NCBI GenBank assembly: GCA_031552765.1
Contig: JAVBME010000026.1
Location: 1-51,172, forward strand
Source: JAVBME01 sp031552765
GTDB taxonomy: Bacteria; Bacillota; Negativicutes; Acidaminococcales; JAISLQ01
Direction: 5' to 3'
DNA length: 51,172 nt
A program made the position numbers and the translations under genes. Below, one piece after another: positions 15,884 to 25,072 of this stretch. Numbering within the stretch: the stretch's first letter is position 1; each line of letters starts with the position of its first letter. Under the pieces are notes generated by a model. It had not been told where the DNA came from. It was given only the letters and a program-made list of their open reading frames with translations, and made no database searches.

Positions 15884-15904
15884 GGCTCCGTTCCTTTCGC
15901 CAGA

Positions 15905-15933
15905 TTGACTTTTCCCAACTGCTCGGTTATAAT
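15905..15933 (+). promoter_or_regulatory. leuS promoter
   Basis: TTGACT at 15905-15910 and TATAAT at 15928-15933 with a 17-base spacer, a near-consensus promoter. The transcript would start near 15940, giving a leader of about 255 nt that carries the T-box. Confidence 0.85.
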
Positions 15934-15939
15934 TTAACA

Positions 15940-16172
15940 CGTACATCTGTTGAAGCAGAATAGTAGGTCTTTATTCATGGTACAGAAAATTGGCGGCAGA
16001 TGCAAGCCAATCTTGAAAAAGTCCGAACTCGCTGTGGAGGAGCGGCCGCGCAACCGGTCGACGTTACCCGCGTTAAGGGTGTAAAGTAGGGCGGTTTTTT
16101 CCGTCAAACAGGGTGGTACCGCGAGTTTATCCTCGTCCCTGGCATTTTTGCCGAGGGCGTTTTTTTATAAGC
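15940..16172 (+). promoter_or_regulatory. Leucine T-box riboswitch upstream of leuS
   Basis: The leader holds the conserved T-box bulge GGGTGGTACCGCG (about 16111-16123). A Stem I follows the usual pattern, with an apical ATTGGC/GCCAAT hairpin and a specifier loop GAA-CTC-GC; the specifier is CTC (Leu) at 16028-16030. A terminator (CGTCCCTGGC / GCCGAGGGCG then T7, about 16133-16167) competes with the antiterminator. Uncharged tRNA-Leu should pair through anticodon GAG and its ACCA end with UGGU, permitting leuS expression. The tRNA-Leu(GAG) gene at 193-277 fits both contacts. Confidence 0.93.
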
Positions 16173-16194
16173 AAAATTTTAGGAGGTTTAATAA

Positions 16195-18678
16195 ATGGAT
16201 CCGTTGACAGATAGGTATTCCCCGCATGATATCGAAGAAAAGTGGCAAAAAACATGGGCCGAAGGCCATGCTTTTGCTACAGGTATAGACAGGACCAAGC
16301 CGGAATATTATGTGCTGGAGATGTTTCCCTATCCTTCTGGGAAACTCCACATGGGGCATGTGCGGAACTATTCTATCGGCGACGTTATCGCGCGCTTTAA
16401 GAAGATGGGCGGTTACAACGTCCTTCACCCCATGGGCTGGGACGCTTTTGGCATGCCGGCGGAAAACGCCGCTATCGCCAACAATATACCGCCGGCTGAG
16501 TGGACTAAATCCAATATCGCCAATATGCGCGACCAACAGAAACAGCTGGGCTTTTCCTACGACTGGGACAGGGAAGTGACTACCTGCAACCCGGATTATT
16601 ACCGCTGGTCGCAGTGGCTGTTTTTGCTGTTTTATGAACGCGGCCTGGCGTACAAGAAAAAAGCGGCCGTCAACTGGTGCGATGAATGCAATACCGTCCT
16701 TGCCAACGAGCAGGTGGTGGACGGAAAATGCTGGCGCTGCGATTCGGAAGTAGGCAAAAAGAACCTTGAGCAATGGTTTTTGCGTATCACGGACTATGCC
16801 GACCGCCTATTGGCCGATATCGATGAACTCAAGGGCTGGCCGGACCGGGTAAAAATAATGCAGCAAAACTGGATAGGCCGCAGTGAAGGCATGGAATTCT
16901 CTTTTGCCGTGCCGTCTGTTGACGAGACGATAGCCGTATATACAACAAGGCAGGATACGATTTTCGGCGTAACTTACATGGTGCTGGCCGCCGAACATCC
17001 GCTCTTGGAAAAACTGATAAAAGGCTATGACAAAGCGCAGCAAGTGCGCGATTTTGCCGCGCGCGTGCGCGCCCAAAGCGACATGGAGCGCACCTCTACC
17101 GAGTTTGAAAAAGAGGGCATTTTTACCGGCGCTTACGCGGTCAACCCGCTAAACGGCAAAGAAGTTCCTATCTGGGTAGCCAACTATGTCCTCTATGAAT
17201 ACGGCACCGGCGCGGTCATGGGCGTACCCAGCCACGACCAGCGCGACTGGGAATTTGCCGGCAAATATAATCTCGATAAAATAATCGTCATCCAGCCGGA
17301 AGGCAAAGAGCTGGATTTGCCCGCCATGGACTGCGCCTATGACGAAGAGGGCGTATTGGTCAATTCCGGCCAGTTTGACGGGCTGCCCAACGAAGAGGCA
17401 AAAAAGCGCATAGCCGACTATATGGAAGAAAAAGCTATCGGCAAGCGTAAAGTGAACTACCGCCTGCGCGACTGGCTGATCAGCCGCCAGCGCTACTGGG
17501 GCGCGCCCATACCTATGATCTACTGCGAAAAATGCGGCGCGGCGCCTGTGCCAAAAGAACAGCTGCCGGTACTTTTGCCGGATACGGTAGATTTTGCCGA
17601 CCATAAAATGTCGCCCCTGGCTACCTCGGAAGAGTTTTTGCGCTGCTCCTGCCCGGCCTGCGGCGGCACGGCCCGTCGGGAAACGGATACCATGGACACC
17701 TTTATCTGCTCGTCCTGGTATTATATGCGTTATACCGACCCTAAGAATGAAAAAGCGCCGTTTGACGAAGACAAAGTCAATTACTGGATGCCGGTCGACC
17801 TGTATATCGGCGGTATTGAGCATGCCATACTCCATCTTTTGTACTCGCGTTTTGTCACCAAGGTCTATAAAGACGCCGGCCTTGTTAATGTGAACGAGCC
17901 GTTTAAAAACCTTCTGACCCAGGGCATGGTCATCAAGGATGGGGCAAAAATGTCCAAATCTAAAGGCAACGTGGTCTCGCCCGAGGATATCGTCGCAAAA
18001 TACGGTGCGGACACCGCCCGCCTGTTTATCCTGTTTGCCGCGCCGCCTGAGCGCGACCTCGACTGGAGCGACCAGGGCGTAGAAGGCTCTTTCCGCTTCC
18101 TCAGCCGCCTGTGGCGCATTGTGCAGCATTTCTCGCCGCTAAATAAAGACGCCGAAGGGTACGACGTCGCGGCATTAAATAAAGAAGACAAAGAATTGCG
18201 CCGTATACTCAATGTGACGATAAAACGCGTCACTGACGACATCACTCAGCGCTTCAACTTCAACACCGCGATTAGCGCGATTATGGAACTAGTCAACGCG
18301 CTCTACCTGTACCGGGAAAAAGCGACTACACCGAACGCTGGCCTGGTGCAGGAATGTCTACAAGCCCTACTCAGGCTGCTAGCGCCTTTTGTCCCGCACA
18401 TCACGGAGGAATTGTGGCAGTTTGTCGGCGCCGGCAGCGTGCACCAGCAAGCCTGGCCGGGCTATGATGTGGAAGCGACCAAAGCGGAGGAAGTGGAGCT
18501 GGTCTTTCAGATAAACGGCAAGATAAAAGACAAGCTGGTAGTGGCGGCCGGGCTGTCGGCCAAAGAGCTCGAGGCGGCGGCCATGGCTTCCCCGCGTATC
18601 AAAGAATTGCTTGGCGGGGCTGAGGTGGTCAAGGTGATTTCGGTACCGAATAAACTGGTGAATATTGTTGTAAAATAA
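16195..18678 (+). CDS. leuS: Leucyl-tRNA synthetase
   Basis: An 827-residue class I synthetase charging tRNA-Leu. HIGH motif as HMGH (52-55), KMSKS at 585-589, and a CP1 editing domain between them with TTRQDTIFGVTYMVLAAEH and the GTGAVMGVPSHDQRDWEF editing-site stretch. A zinc-type CDECN...CWRC module sits before it. The length is normal for bacteria. The start ATG follows AGGAGG by 9 bases. It is preceded by the T-box leader and followed by a terminator, so it is monocistronic and controlled by leucine-tRNA charging. Confidence 0.98.
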   Translation: MDPLTDRYSPHDIEEKWQKTWAEGHAFATGIDRTKPEYYVLEMFPYPSGKLHMGHVRNYSIGDVIARFKKMGGYNVLHPMGWDAFGMPAENAAIANNIPPAEWTKSNIANMRDQQKQLGFSYDWDREVTTCNPDYYRWSQWLFLLFYERGLAYKKKAAVNWCDECNTVLANEQVVDGKCWRCDSEVGKKNLEQWFLRITDYADRLLADIDELKGWPDRVKIMQQNWIGRSEGMEFSFAVPSVDETIAVYTTRQDTIFGVTYMVLAAEHPLLEKLIKGYDKAQQVRDFAARVRAQSDMERTSTEFEKEGIFTGAYAVNPLNGKEVPIWVANYVLYEYGTGAVMGVPSHDQRDWEFAGKYNLDKIIVIQPEGKELDLPAMDCAYDEEGVLVNSGQFDGLPNEEAKKRIADYMEEKAIGKRKVNYRLRDWLISRQRYWGAPIPMIYCEKCGAAPVPKEQLPVLLPDTVDFADHKMSPLATSEEFLRCSCPACGGTARRETDTMDTFICSSWYYMRYTDPKNEKAPFDEDKVNYWMPVDLYIGGIEHAILHLLYSRFVTKVYKDAGLVNVNEPFKNLLTQGMVIKDGAKMSKSKGNVVSPEDIVAKYGADTARLFILFAAPPERDLDWSDQGVEGSFRFLSRLWRIVQHFSPLNKDAEGYDVAALNKEDKELRRILNVTIKRVTDDITQRFNFNTAISAIMELVNALYLYREKATTPNAGLVQECLQALLRLLAPFVPHITEELWQFVGAGSVHQQAWPGYDVEATKAEEVELVFQINGKIKDKLVVAAGLSAKELEAAAMASPRIKELLGGAEVVKVISVPNKLVNIVVK

Positions 18679-18688
18679 AGATATGAAA

Positions 18689-18725
18689 CAAAAGGCAGCC
18701 TGTTGAAGGGGTTGCCTTTTGTGTT
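18689..18725 (+). terminator. leuS terminator
   Basis: The stem CAAAAGGCAGCC / GGTTGCCTTTTG (one wobble pair) has a 9-base loop and a short T-containing tail. Confidence 0.8.
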
Positions 18726-18764
18726 AATATAATGGTTAAGAAGGTTGTTGCGGGGAGCTAGTCT

Positions 18765-19361
18765 ATGGAAGCGGCGGAGAAAAGAAAGATAATAGCGATA
18801 ATGCTGCTGGTCGCTTTGTTTGTTGTGGCCAGTATCTTTTGGAGCGAGAGCCGCCGCCCGGCCGGTGAGGCGGTGGCTTCGACGCCCGCTTCGGCGGAAG
18901 AGGCATTGGAGAAACAGAAAGTCGCGGTCAGTATCAGCGGGGCGGTGGCAAAACCGGGTATCTACAAAGTCGCGCCCGACAAGCGGGTGGAGGATGTAGT
19001 GGCTCTGGCCGGCGGTTTTTTGCCGGAAGCGGACAGCGACAAGGTGAATATCGCCCGCCGCTGCTATGACGGTCTGCACATACAGGTAAAAGAAAAGAAA
19101 GTGCCGGTTCCCCGTGCGCCCAGGCAGCGGTCTGCGGCCCCAGCCCGGGAAAGCAAAGCCGATGATAAGAGCATAATAAATATCAACCAGGCAAATGCGG
19201 CGGAGCTGGAACAATTGCCCGGCATAGGTCCTGCTTTGGCAAAAAGGATAGTAGACTACCGTGAAAAGAACGGTTTATTCAAAACGCCGGAGGATATTAA
19301 ACAGGTAGAAGGGATAGGCGAAGCCAAGTATGCGGATATCAAGGAGCGGCTGAGCGTATGA
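18765..19361 (+). CDS. comEA: Competence DNA receptor ComEA
   Basis: A 198-residue protein with an N-terminal membrane anchor (about 9-24), an SLBB domain (about 49-105, VAVSISGAVAKPGIYKV) and C-terminal tandem helix-hairpin-helix motifs (ININQANAAELEQLPGIGPA). ComEA binds incoming double-stranded DNA outside the membrane and hands it to ComEC. The start ATG has GGGGAG about 7 bases upstream. It overlaps comEC by 4 bases (ATGA), indicating coupled translation. Confidence 0.95.
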   Translation: MEAAEKRKIIAIMLLVALFVVASIFWSESRRPAGEAVASTPASAEEALEKQKVAVSISGAVAKPGIYKVAPDKRVEDVVALAGGFLPEADSDKVNIARRCYDGLHIQVKEKKVPVPRAPRQRSAAPARESKADDKSIININQANAAELEQLPGIGPALAKRIVDYREKNGLFKTPEDIKQVEGIGEAKYADIKERLSV

Positions 19362-21718
19362 CTTTAAGGCAGACATTTTTTTACGCTGTGCTGCTGTTTA
19401 TAGGCGGCGTTTTTCTGGCGCTCAAAGGATATTTATCGGGAAACAGGGTGCTGCCCGTTCTTTTGGCGGGCCTTTGTATGCCGGTATTGACTTTGGCGGT
19501 AAAAAAGCACGAGCGTTTTTTCTGGCATGGCGGGCTGCTGCTCTTTTTGTTTGCTGCCGGACTGTTTGCCGGCAGCCAGGGCGGCCGGATGGCGGCAGAC
19601 AGTATGTATCGCCATGTAGGAAAAAACGCAGTGGTGACGGGAAAAGTGGAGCCGGGGAGCTGGCGGGACAGGGATGCCGGCTACAGCTCTTTTTTATTAG
19701 AAGCAAGGTATGTTACTTTAGGCGGCAAGACGACGCCGGCCAGCGGCCGCCTGCAGGTGACGGTCAGCAGCGTGCCGCAAGGCGAGCGGTTGCCCAGCGG
19801 CGCGATAGTCAGCCTGGCTGGTGAGATAAAGGCTTTGCGCGGGTTTGCCAACCCCGGCGGCTATGATATAGTCGCCCGTGAATACCGGCAGGACATATAC
19901 GGCCGCCTGGCGGCAAAATACCAGACGGTAGCCCTTTCCGGGCAAATAGAAGCAGGCTGGGGCGCTCGGATAGAAGCGTTCTTAGCCGGTGTCAAGGCGG
20001 CTATGCAAAAACGCATGCCGCCGGAGGATCAGGCAGTGATATTTGGCATGCTGTTCGGCGGCTATGACGACCTGGCGCCGGAGGTGGTGCGTGATTTTTC
20101 CACCACCGGCATCGTGCATATACTTTCCGTGTCTGGTACGCATGTGGCCATGGTGGCGGGGGCGATATTTTGGCTGGCCAAAAGGCTGCGTCTCGGCGGA
20201 CGCAAAGCCGCCGTGCTGGCCATAACCGGTATCGCGGTGTACAGCGCTTTGAGCGGTTTTGCCATCCCGGTCGTGCGTTCGGCTGTCATGGGCATTGCCA
20301 TACTGGCCGGCCTGGCGATGGAAAGACGCGCCCATACCGCCAGCATACTGGGCGCTGTGGCGCTGCTTATGCTGCTTTTCCAGCCGCGTTGGCTGCTCGA
20401 CATCGGTTTTCAGCTGTCTTTTGGCGCGACGGCCGGTATAGTCTTTCTCTATCAGCCGTTGAAAGAACGGCTGGTCCGCCTGCCGGATTTTTTGGGAGCG
20501 CCTCTGGCGCTGACACTGGCTGTGCAGATAGCGGTATTACCTTTTCTTGCCGGTTATTTTTATCAGGTTTCTTTGCTTGCTTTTCTCTCCAACATAATAA
20601 TATTGCCTTTGGCCGAATTTTGCCTTCTGGTGGCGCTGCTGGGCGTTGTGGTCAATTTGGCCGTGCCAGTTGCCGGCGGCCTGTTGCTTGTCGCCGCTAG
20701 CCTGTTGCTGGGGACGGTCTTACGGCTAAACAGCTGGCTGGCCGGGTTTGACTTCGCAGTGCTGAGCATTCCGGCGCTGCCTTTTTGGTGGTGGGTATGT
20801 TATTATATAACCGTACTGGTCTTATTTGATTTCCTGCCCTTCAAACTGTCCCTGCGAGCACGGGGAGCCGTTGTGGCCGGGGTTTTAGCCATAAGTATTT
20901 TTGCCGGCTTTCTGATAGGAGCGGAAAAAGAATTCGCCGCGCATTTTATTGATGTCGGGCAGGGCGACGCCTGCCTTATCGTCACGCCGGGGCGGCGGGC
21001 GGTGCTGATAGACGCTGGGCCGCGCAGTTTTACCGGCGACTATGACACGGGCGAGCGGGTGATAGCGCCTTATTTGCGCTATTATGGCTTAAAACAGGTA
21101 GACCTGCTCATAATATCGCACGGGCACAGCGACCATGCAGGCGGCTCGGCAGCGGTCGCCCGCCAGGTACCGGTAAAGGCCGTGTGGCTGCCGGCCGGTG
21201 ACACCGGTGACGATATCGCGCGCATGCTTTTGCAACTAAAAGATAATACCAATAAGCTGCCGCTAACGGAAGGGCTGGCTGCCGACCTTGACGGCCTTAG
21301 GCTGGAAGTGGTCAGCGCGCCGCAAATCACTGCTCATACGAAAAAACGCCAGGAAACTTCCGCGGTCATAAAAGTTGCTTATGGCGGGAAAAGTTTCCTG
21401 TTTACCGGCGACGCGGACAAAGCGGGAGAACTGGCTATAGTGCCAAAGCTGGACAAAATAAATGTGCTCAAAGTATCGCACCACGGCGGGGCGACCTCGA
21501 GCGACCCGTTGTTTATCGGCAAGGCCGACCCGGATATCGCCGTGATATCGGTGGGCGTCGGCAACAGCTACGGCCATCCGGCCAGGGTGACGCTGGACAC
21601 TATCGCTAGGCAGGGCAGCAAGGTGCTGCGTACTGATGAACAGGGCGCGGTAATGATAAAGATAAAAGAAGATAAACTGGTCTGGTACGGCTATAAAGAA
21701 AACCCGGCGGCATTTTAA
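19358..21718 (+). CDS. comEC: DNA internalization channel ComEC/Rec2
   Basis: A 786-residue polytopic membrane protein. Three parts are visible: an N-terminal DUF4131-like region with two to three helices (1-180), the Competence membrane domain (about 220-510) and a C-terminal metallo-beta-lactamase domain (about 525-780) with ISHGHSDHAGG, FTGDAD and SHHGG motifs. ComEC transports single-stranded DNA across the inner membrane; the hydrolase domain is thought to degrade the other strand. Full length with no frameshift, so natural transformation genes appear intact at this locus. Confidence 0.96.
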   Translation: MTLRQTFFYAVLLFIGGVFLALKGYLSGNRVLPVLLAGLCMPVLTLAVKKHERFFWHGGLLLFLFAAGLFAGSQGGRMAADSMYRHVGKNAVVTGKVEPGSWRDRDAGYSSFLLEARYVTLGGKTTPASGRLQVTVSSVPQGERLPSGAIVSLAGEIKALRGFANPGGYDIVAREYRQDIYGRLAAKYQTVALSGQIEAGWGARIEAFLAGVKAAMQKRMPPEDQAVIFGMLFGGYDDLAPEVVRDFSTTGIVHILSVSGTHVAMVAGAIFWLAKRLRLGGRKAAVLAITGIAVYSALSGFAIPVVRSAVMGIAILAGLAMERRAHTASILGAVALLMLLFQPRWLLDIGFQLSFGATAGIVFLYQPLKERLVRLPDFLGAPLALTLAVQIAVLPFLAGYFYQVSLLAFLSNIIILPLAEFCLLVALLGVVVNLAVPVAGGLLLVAASLLLGTVLRLNSWLAGFDFAVLSIPALPFWWWVCYYITVLVLFDFLPFKLSLRARGAVVAGVLAISIFAGFLIGAEKEFAAHFIDVGQGDACLIVTPGRRAVLIDAGPRSFTGDYDTGERVIAPYLRYYGLKQVDLLIISHGHSDHAGGSAAVARQVPVKAVWLPAGDTGDDIARMLLQLKDNTNKLPLTEGLAADLDGLRLEVVSAPQITAHTKKRQETSAVIKVAYGGKSFLFTGDADKAGELAIVPKLDKINVLKVSHHGGATSSDPLFIGKADPDIAVISVGVGNSYGHPARVTLDTIARQGSKVLRTDEQGAVMIKIKEDKLVWYGYKENPAAF

Positions 21719-21732
21719 AAGGAGAAGTATCT

Positions 21733-22749
21733 ATGGAAGCGGAAAAATTTTTACAGCAAGTGGAAAAAAATAAAAACATCCCGCCTTTGCTTCTCGTCTT
21801 GGGTGATGAAGATTATTATGTAGATAAAGTAGTGGCGGCGGTCAAAAATGTCTGGTGCGCCGGCGCAGGCGAAGACTGCGTAACCGTGCTGGAAGAAGAC
21901 CCTTCGCCGGCGCAACTGCGCGACCTCGTGGACAGTGCTCCTTTTTTTAGCGAACGCACGCTGCTCCTTGTCCGGCACAGCAAATTACTGACCGCCGGCA
22001 AAGGCGGGGACGCGGGTAAAGATAAAGAAGTTTATGGCAAAATATTGGCCCAGATACCGGAACACTGCCGCGTTATATGGCACTCTGGCAAGGCGGACAA
22101 ACGGATAAAACTTTTTAAGACGCTGGCCGCCCTGGGTGAGACGGTAGAATGTGAAAAGATAAAAGCCTGGAAGGTCAAGGACTGGCTGGCCCAGGCCGCC
22201 AAAGAAAAAGGCTGCCGCTGGGAGGCCGCCGCTCTGGAGATGGTGGCCGGTTATGCCGCTTTGGCCGAGAGCATTTCCCTGTACTTTCTGGCGCAGGAAG
22301 TGGAGAAAATATCCCTCTATGCCGGTGAGCGTAAGGTGTGGACAGCGGAGGACGTAAAAAACATTTTTTCCAGTTTCGCCGAAGTTTCCGGGTTTGCCCT
22401 GGCCGAGGCCATGACTGCCGGGGACGCCGCCAAAGCCCTTTCGATATTGCGCGAACAGACAGCGCGGGGTGTTTATATCCTGCAATTTTTAGGGTTGATC
22501 GAACGTCAGATGCAGCGCATGTGGCGGGCGAAAAGCATAATAGAAAAAGGCGGCGGCAAGGAAGAGGTGGCAGCCCAGCTTAAAATGCCGGCCTTTTTTG
22601 CCGGCGATTTTACCCGCCGTTGCCAGAAACTGCCGGAAAAAAGGCTAAAGGACGCTTTCAAGGGCCTGGCGGAAATCAGCCGCGAAGTGCGCCTGGGCGG
22701 ACGCGGGGTGGAACGGCTGGAAGAAGTGATAATAGAGTTTTGCCGATAA
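21733..22749 (+). CDS. holA: DNA polymerase III delta subunit
   Basis: A 338-residue HolA, the clamp-loader subunit that opens the sliding clamp. It has the DNA_pol3_delta N-terminal fold (LLVLGDEDYYVDKVV near 20-34) and a C-terminal helical collar domain ending in RLEEVIIEFCR. AAAAGGAGAAG precedes the ATG. It follows comEC by 14 bases, as in most Firmicutes. Normally rpsT comes next on the opposite strand; here a 7.8-kb block intervenes. Confidence 0.94.
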   Translation: MEAEKFLQQVEKNKNIPPLLLVLGDEDYYVDKVVAAVKNVWCAGAGEDCVTVLEEDPSPAQLRDLVDSAPFFSERTLLLVRHSKLLTAGKGGDAGKDKEVYGKILAQIPEHCRVIWHSGKADKRIKLFKTLAALGETVECEKIKAWKVKDWLAQAAKEKGCRWEAAALEMVAGYAALAESISLYFLAQEVEKISLYAGERKVWTAEDVKNIFSSFAEVSGFALAEAMTAGDAAKALSILREQTARGVYILQFLGLIERQMQRMWRAKSIIEKGGGKEEVAAQLKMPAFFAGDFTRRCQKLPEKRLKDAFKGLAEISREVRLGGRGVERLEEVIIEFCR

Positions 22750-22809
22750 TTGTATGCTGTAATAAAATGTGTTTGTAGATTGGTGTTTATTCAACTAGTT
22801 GGAGGATAT

Positions 22810-23685
22810 ATGCATAAAGAATATGTAATACAAAAACCAGCACAAAATAGTAATATAGTCCAAGCTTGGTCTAAGCAATATATTCCTTTTGAGCCCAAGG
22901 GTTGGCATAAAGCCATGCGGGAAGACTTGAAACAGGCTATTGGGGAGATTGTTGTAGATGACAGCGGTTTATATGCTGCATATATTTCTGAAAGTCAAAA
23001 ATTTTGCGACGTAGAAAATGTGCTTTTCTATAATATTGGACCTGCTGCATTTAAGCATTTAAGTAAAAACGGTATATGCTTTGAACGAGGATTTGGCGTT
23101 GTTCCTGAATTGTCTAATGTAACATCGGACTTATGCCACTATTATCTGTATTCCCAAGACAGTCAGTTTTCTTTATGGGAAGAAAGCGATACCCTCGCTT
23201 CATGGGAGAAGGTATTACTTCCTAAACTTTCTACAGCCAGTAAACCCCATTCATTTTGGTATGCGTTAAAAACGGGAAAAATTGATTGTGTCCCAATAAA
23301 AACTCCAACAAGATTCTTTGGGCTATCCATTCAGCTAAATGTTCCTGACTTAGAGTGGAATGCTCTGTCATCTGTGATAAAACCATTATTGGACGGTATT
23401 ATTTCTGCTTTTCATTATCAAGATATTGCTTGTGAAAATATTATGCTGGAAAGGCTATTTTCTCTCACTGGCGTCGAGCCGACAGAACTCGTAAGATTGC
23501 TTCGTGAGCAAAAAACAGCAGTTTTAGGTGGGCGTGCTTTAGTTTCGGCCTACAGACAAGGGATAAAATGGAATCCGGAAGACGATGCTTGTGTTGCCTA
23601 TAAGGTAGTGGTAAAGCACAGTGATAAAAACATGTGGAATATGAGCGGCCGCTTGTTTTCCGTGTCTCCTGTAAATAAGTCTTAA
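22810..23685 (+). CDS. Hypothetical AT-rich protein, 291 aa
   Basis: I do not recognise this protein. The ATG at 22810 has a strong TTGGAGG site 4 bases upstream; an extension back to 22750 has none. The product is soluble-looking, rich in aromatic residues and Lys, with no signal peptide, membrane segment or obvious catalytic motif. Codon use and base composition are clearly more AT-rich than comEC/holA before it and the tct genes after it. Combined with its position at the edge of a block that breaks holA-rpsT synteny, this suggests recent acquisition. Confidence 0.65.
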   Translation: MHKEYVIQKPAQNSNIVQAWSKQYIPFEPKGWHKAMREDLKQAIGEIVVDDSGLYAAYISESQKFCDVENVLFYNIGPAAFKHLSKNGICFERGFGVVPELSNVTSDLCHYYLYSQDSQFSLWEESDTLASWEKVLLPKLSTASKPHSFWYALKTGKIDCVPIKTPTRFFGLSIQLNVPDLEWNALSSVIKPLLDGIISAFHYQDIACENIMLERLFSLTGVEPTELVRLLREQKTAVLGGRALVSAYRQGIKWNPEDDACVAYKVVVKHSDKNMWNMSGRLFSVSPVNKS

Positions 23686-24047
23686 TTATAGGCGCTATAA
23701 ATCAAGGGTTGCGCCCGGAGTGAAGACAAAATAATTACTAACAACATTTTACAAGCTGCTGTATTTAAAACGCGCCAGTGTCTGGCGCGTTTTTGCTATT
23801 CAACCTATAGCCTTTGCTGGATAACATGATTTTACGGTTTTTTGCAAAACAAATTAGTGTGTAAGATGTACTTGTCGAAGGATTTATTTAAGTTTTAAAA
23901 AGGTATTTTGAAAAGTAAAGAGAATAATTAAATTATGAATTTAAATTTGCATGCAATTTTGGATTTAAATTGCGGCGCGAATATAGAAAGGAGGAAATAC
24001 TGCGGTTTTTCTTGTTTTATTCAATCGATTACAGGGAGGGATGGTTT
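23686..24047 (+). other. Intergenic region upstream of the tct cassette
   Basis: About 360 bases with no credible gene. It contains a strong terminator (23768-23795), then a markedly AT-rich stretch (about 23820-23970) that probably holds the promoter and operator of the tctC operon. An extra strong ribosome binding site (AAAGGAGG at about 23989-23996) lies in frame with tctC before a CTG codon, upstream of the preferred GTG start. Confidence 0.6.
23768..23795 (+). terminator. Intrinsic terminator after the AT-rich orphan gene
   Basis: The perfect stem AAACGCGCCAG / CTGGCGCGTTT with a TGT loop and T tail isolates the orphan gene from the tct operon. Confidence 0.9.
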
Positions 24048-25046
24048 GTGTCAGGTTTTAGCAAAAAGACGTTGGGGTTAGTTTTAGCGGGCAGTTTATT
24101 ATTTGCGGTAAGCGGTTGCCAAAAACAGGCGGCCAAGGACAATTATCCTGAGAGGGAAGTACGCCTGGTCGTCCCCTATGCTCCGGGCGGTACGGTGGAT
24201 ACTGCGGTACGCCAGATACAGCCGTATTTTAGCACGGTTTTAGGCAAGCCTTTGATGATCGATAACCGTGCCGGCGCCGGCGGGCAGCTTGGCGTTACTT
24301 TAGTGCATAAGGAAAAACAGGAAGGTTATGTAATTGGCAGCATAGCCAGCCCGCATACGGAGTTTATGCTGGTGCTGGAGAATCCTGAATTCAAGATGGA
24401 AGATTTTGCCTTTATCGGCGGCCTGACGTCCGACCCGGCCTGTATAAGGGTAAATAGCGACAGCCCCTGGAAAACGCTTAACGAATTTATTGCCGATGCC
24501 AAAAGCAAGCCGCCGGAAACCTATACTTTTGGCGTGTCCAGTATTTTCAGCGACAACTATCTGGGGATAAAAACCATTGAAGAAGCGGCCGGCGTAAAAT
24601 TCAAAATAGTGGATTTCGGCGGCGGCGGGCCTTCGCGCGTGGCGCTGGTCGGCAAGCAGATAGACGCCGTCCATACCAATGTCTTCAGCAGCCTGCATAT
24701 AGCGACCAAGTCCCGCGTATTGGCCGTACAGGATGCGAAAAATGCCTATAAGGATATAACCGATAATGCGCCGACGGTGAATGAAGCCCTCAAATCAAAC
24801 CTGCCCAACTTGTCTACAAGGACGTTTTTGTTCACTACCCGCCAGTTCAAAGAAAAATACCCCGAGCGCTACAAGAAACTGGTAGAAGATTTCAAAACAG
24901 CGGTAAACGGCAAAGATTATCACGAAATGAAAAAGAAGATCGGCGAGGAGGCCAATATCAGCTATCTGAGTCCGGAGGAATCTTATGCCATGTTCAAGCA
25001 GAATGTAGAGACCCTTGCCAAATATAAAGGGTTGTGGAAGAAATAA
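24048..25046 (+). CDS. tctC: Tripartite tricarboxylate transporter, substrate-binding lipoprotein TctC
   Basis: A 332-residue extracytoplasmic binding protein of the Bug/TctC family, delivering carboxylates to the TctAB membrane complex. Signal and lipobox LLFAVSGC precede the mature protein, so it is lipid anchored. Family motifs: the opening RLVVPYAPGGTVDTAVR, DNRAGAGGQLG and a DFGGGGPSRVALVGKQID stretch. The GTG at 24048 follows GGGAGGG by 7 bases and gives a normal signal peptide; longer in-frame starts spoil it. First gene of a run tctC-tctB-tctA-lyase-hydro-lyase subunits. Confidence 0.93.
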   Translation: MSGFSKKTLGLVLAGSLLFAVSGCQKQAAKDNYPEREVRLVVPYAPGGTVDTAVRQIQPYFSTVLGKPLMIDNRAGAGGQLGVTLVHKEKQEGYVIGSIASPHTEFMLVLENPEFKMEDFAFIGGLTSDPACIRVNSDSPWKTLNEFIADAKSKPPETYTFGVSSIFSDNYLGIKTIEEAAGVKFKIVDFGGGGPSRVALVGKQIDAVHTNVFSSLHIATKSRVLAVQDAKNAYKDITDNAPTVNEALKSNLPNLSTRTFLFTTRQFKEKYPERYKKLVEDFKTAVNGKDYHEMKKKIGEEANISYLSPEESYAMFKQNVETLAKYKGLWKK

Positions 25047-25072
25047 GGACAAAGGCCTATGGGGGTGTTACC

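Noticed and set aside
17149..18129. A 326-codon minus-strand frame inside leuS.
   Set aside because: Antisense shadow of leucyl-tRNA synthetase; low-complexity composition and no ribosome binding site.
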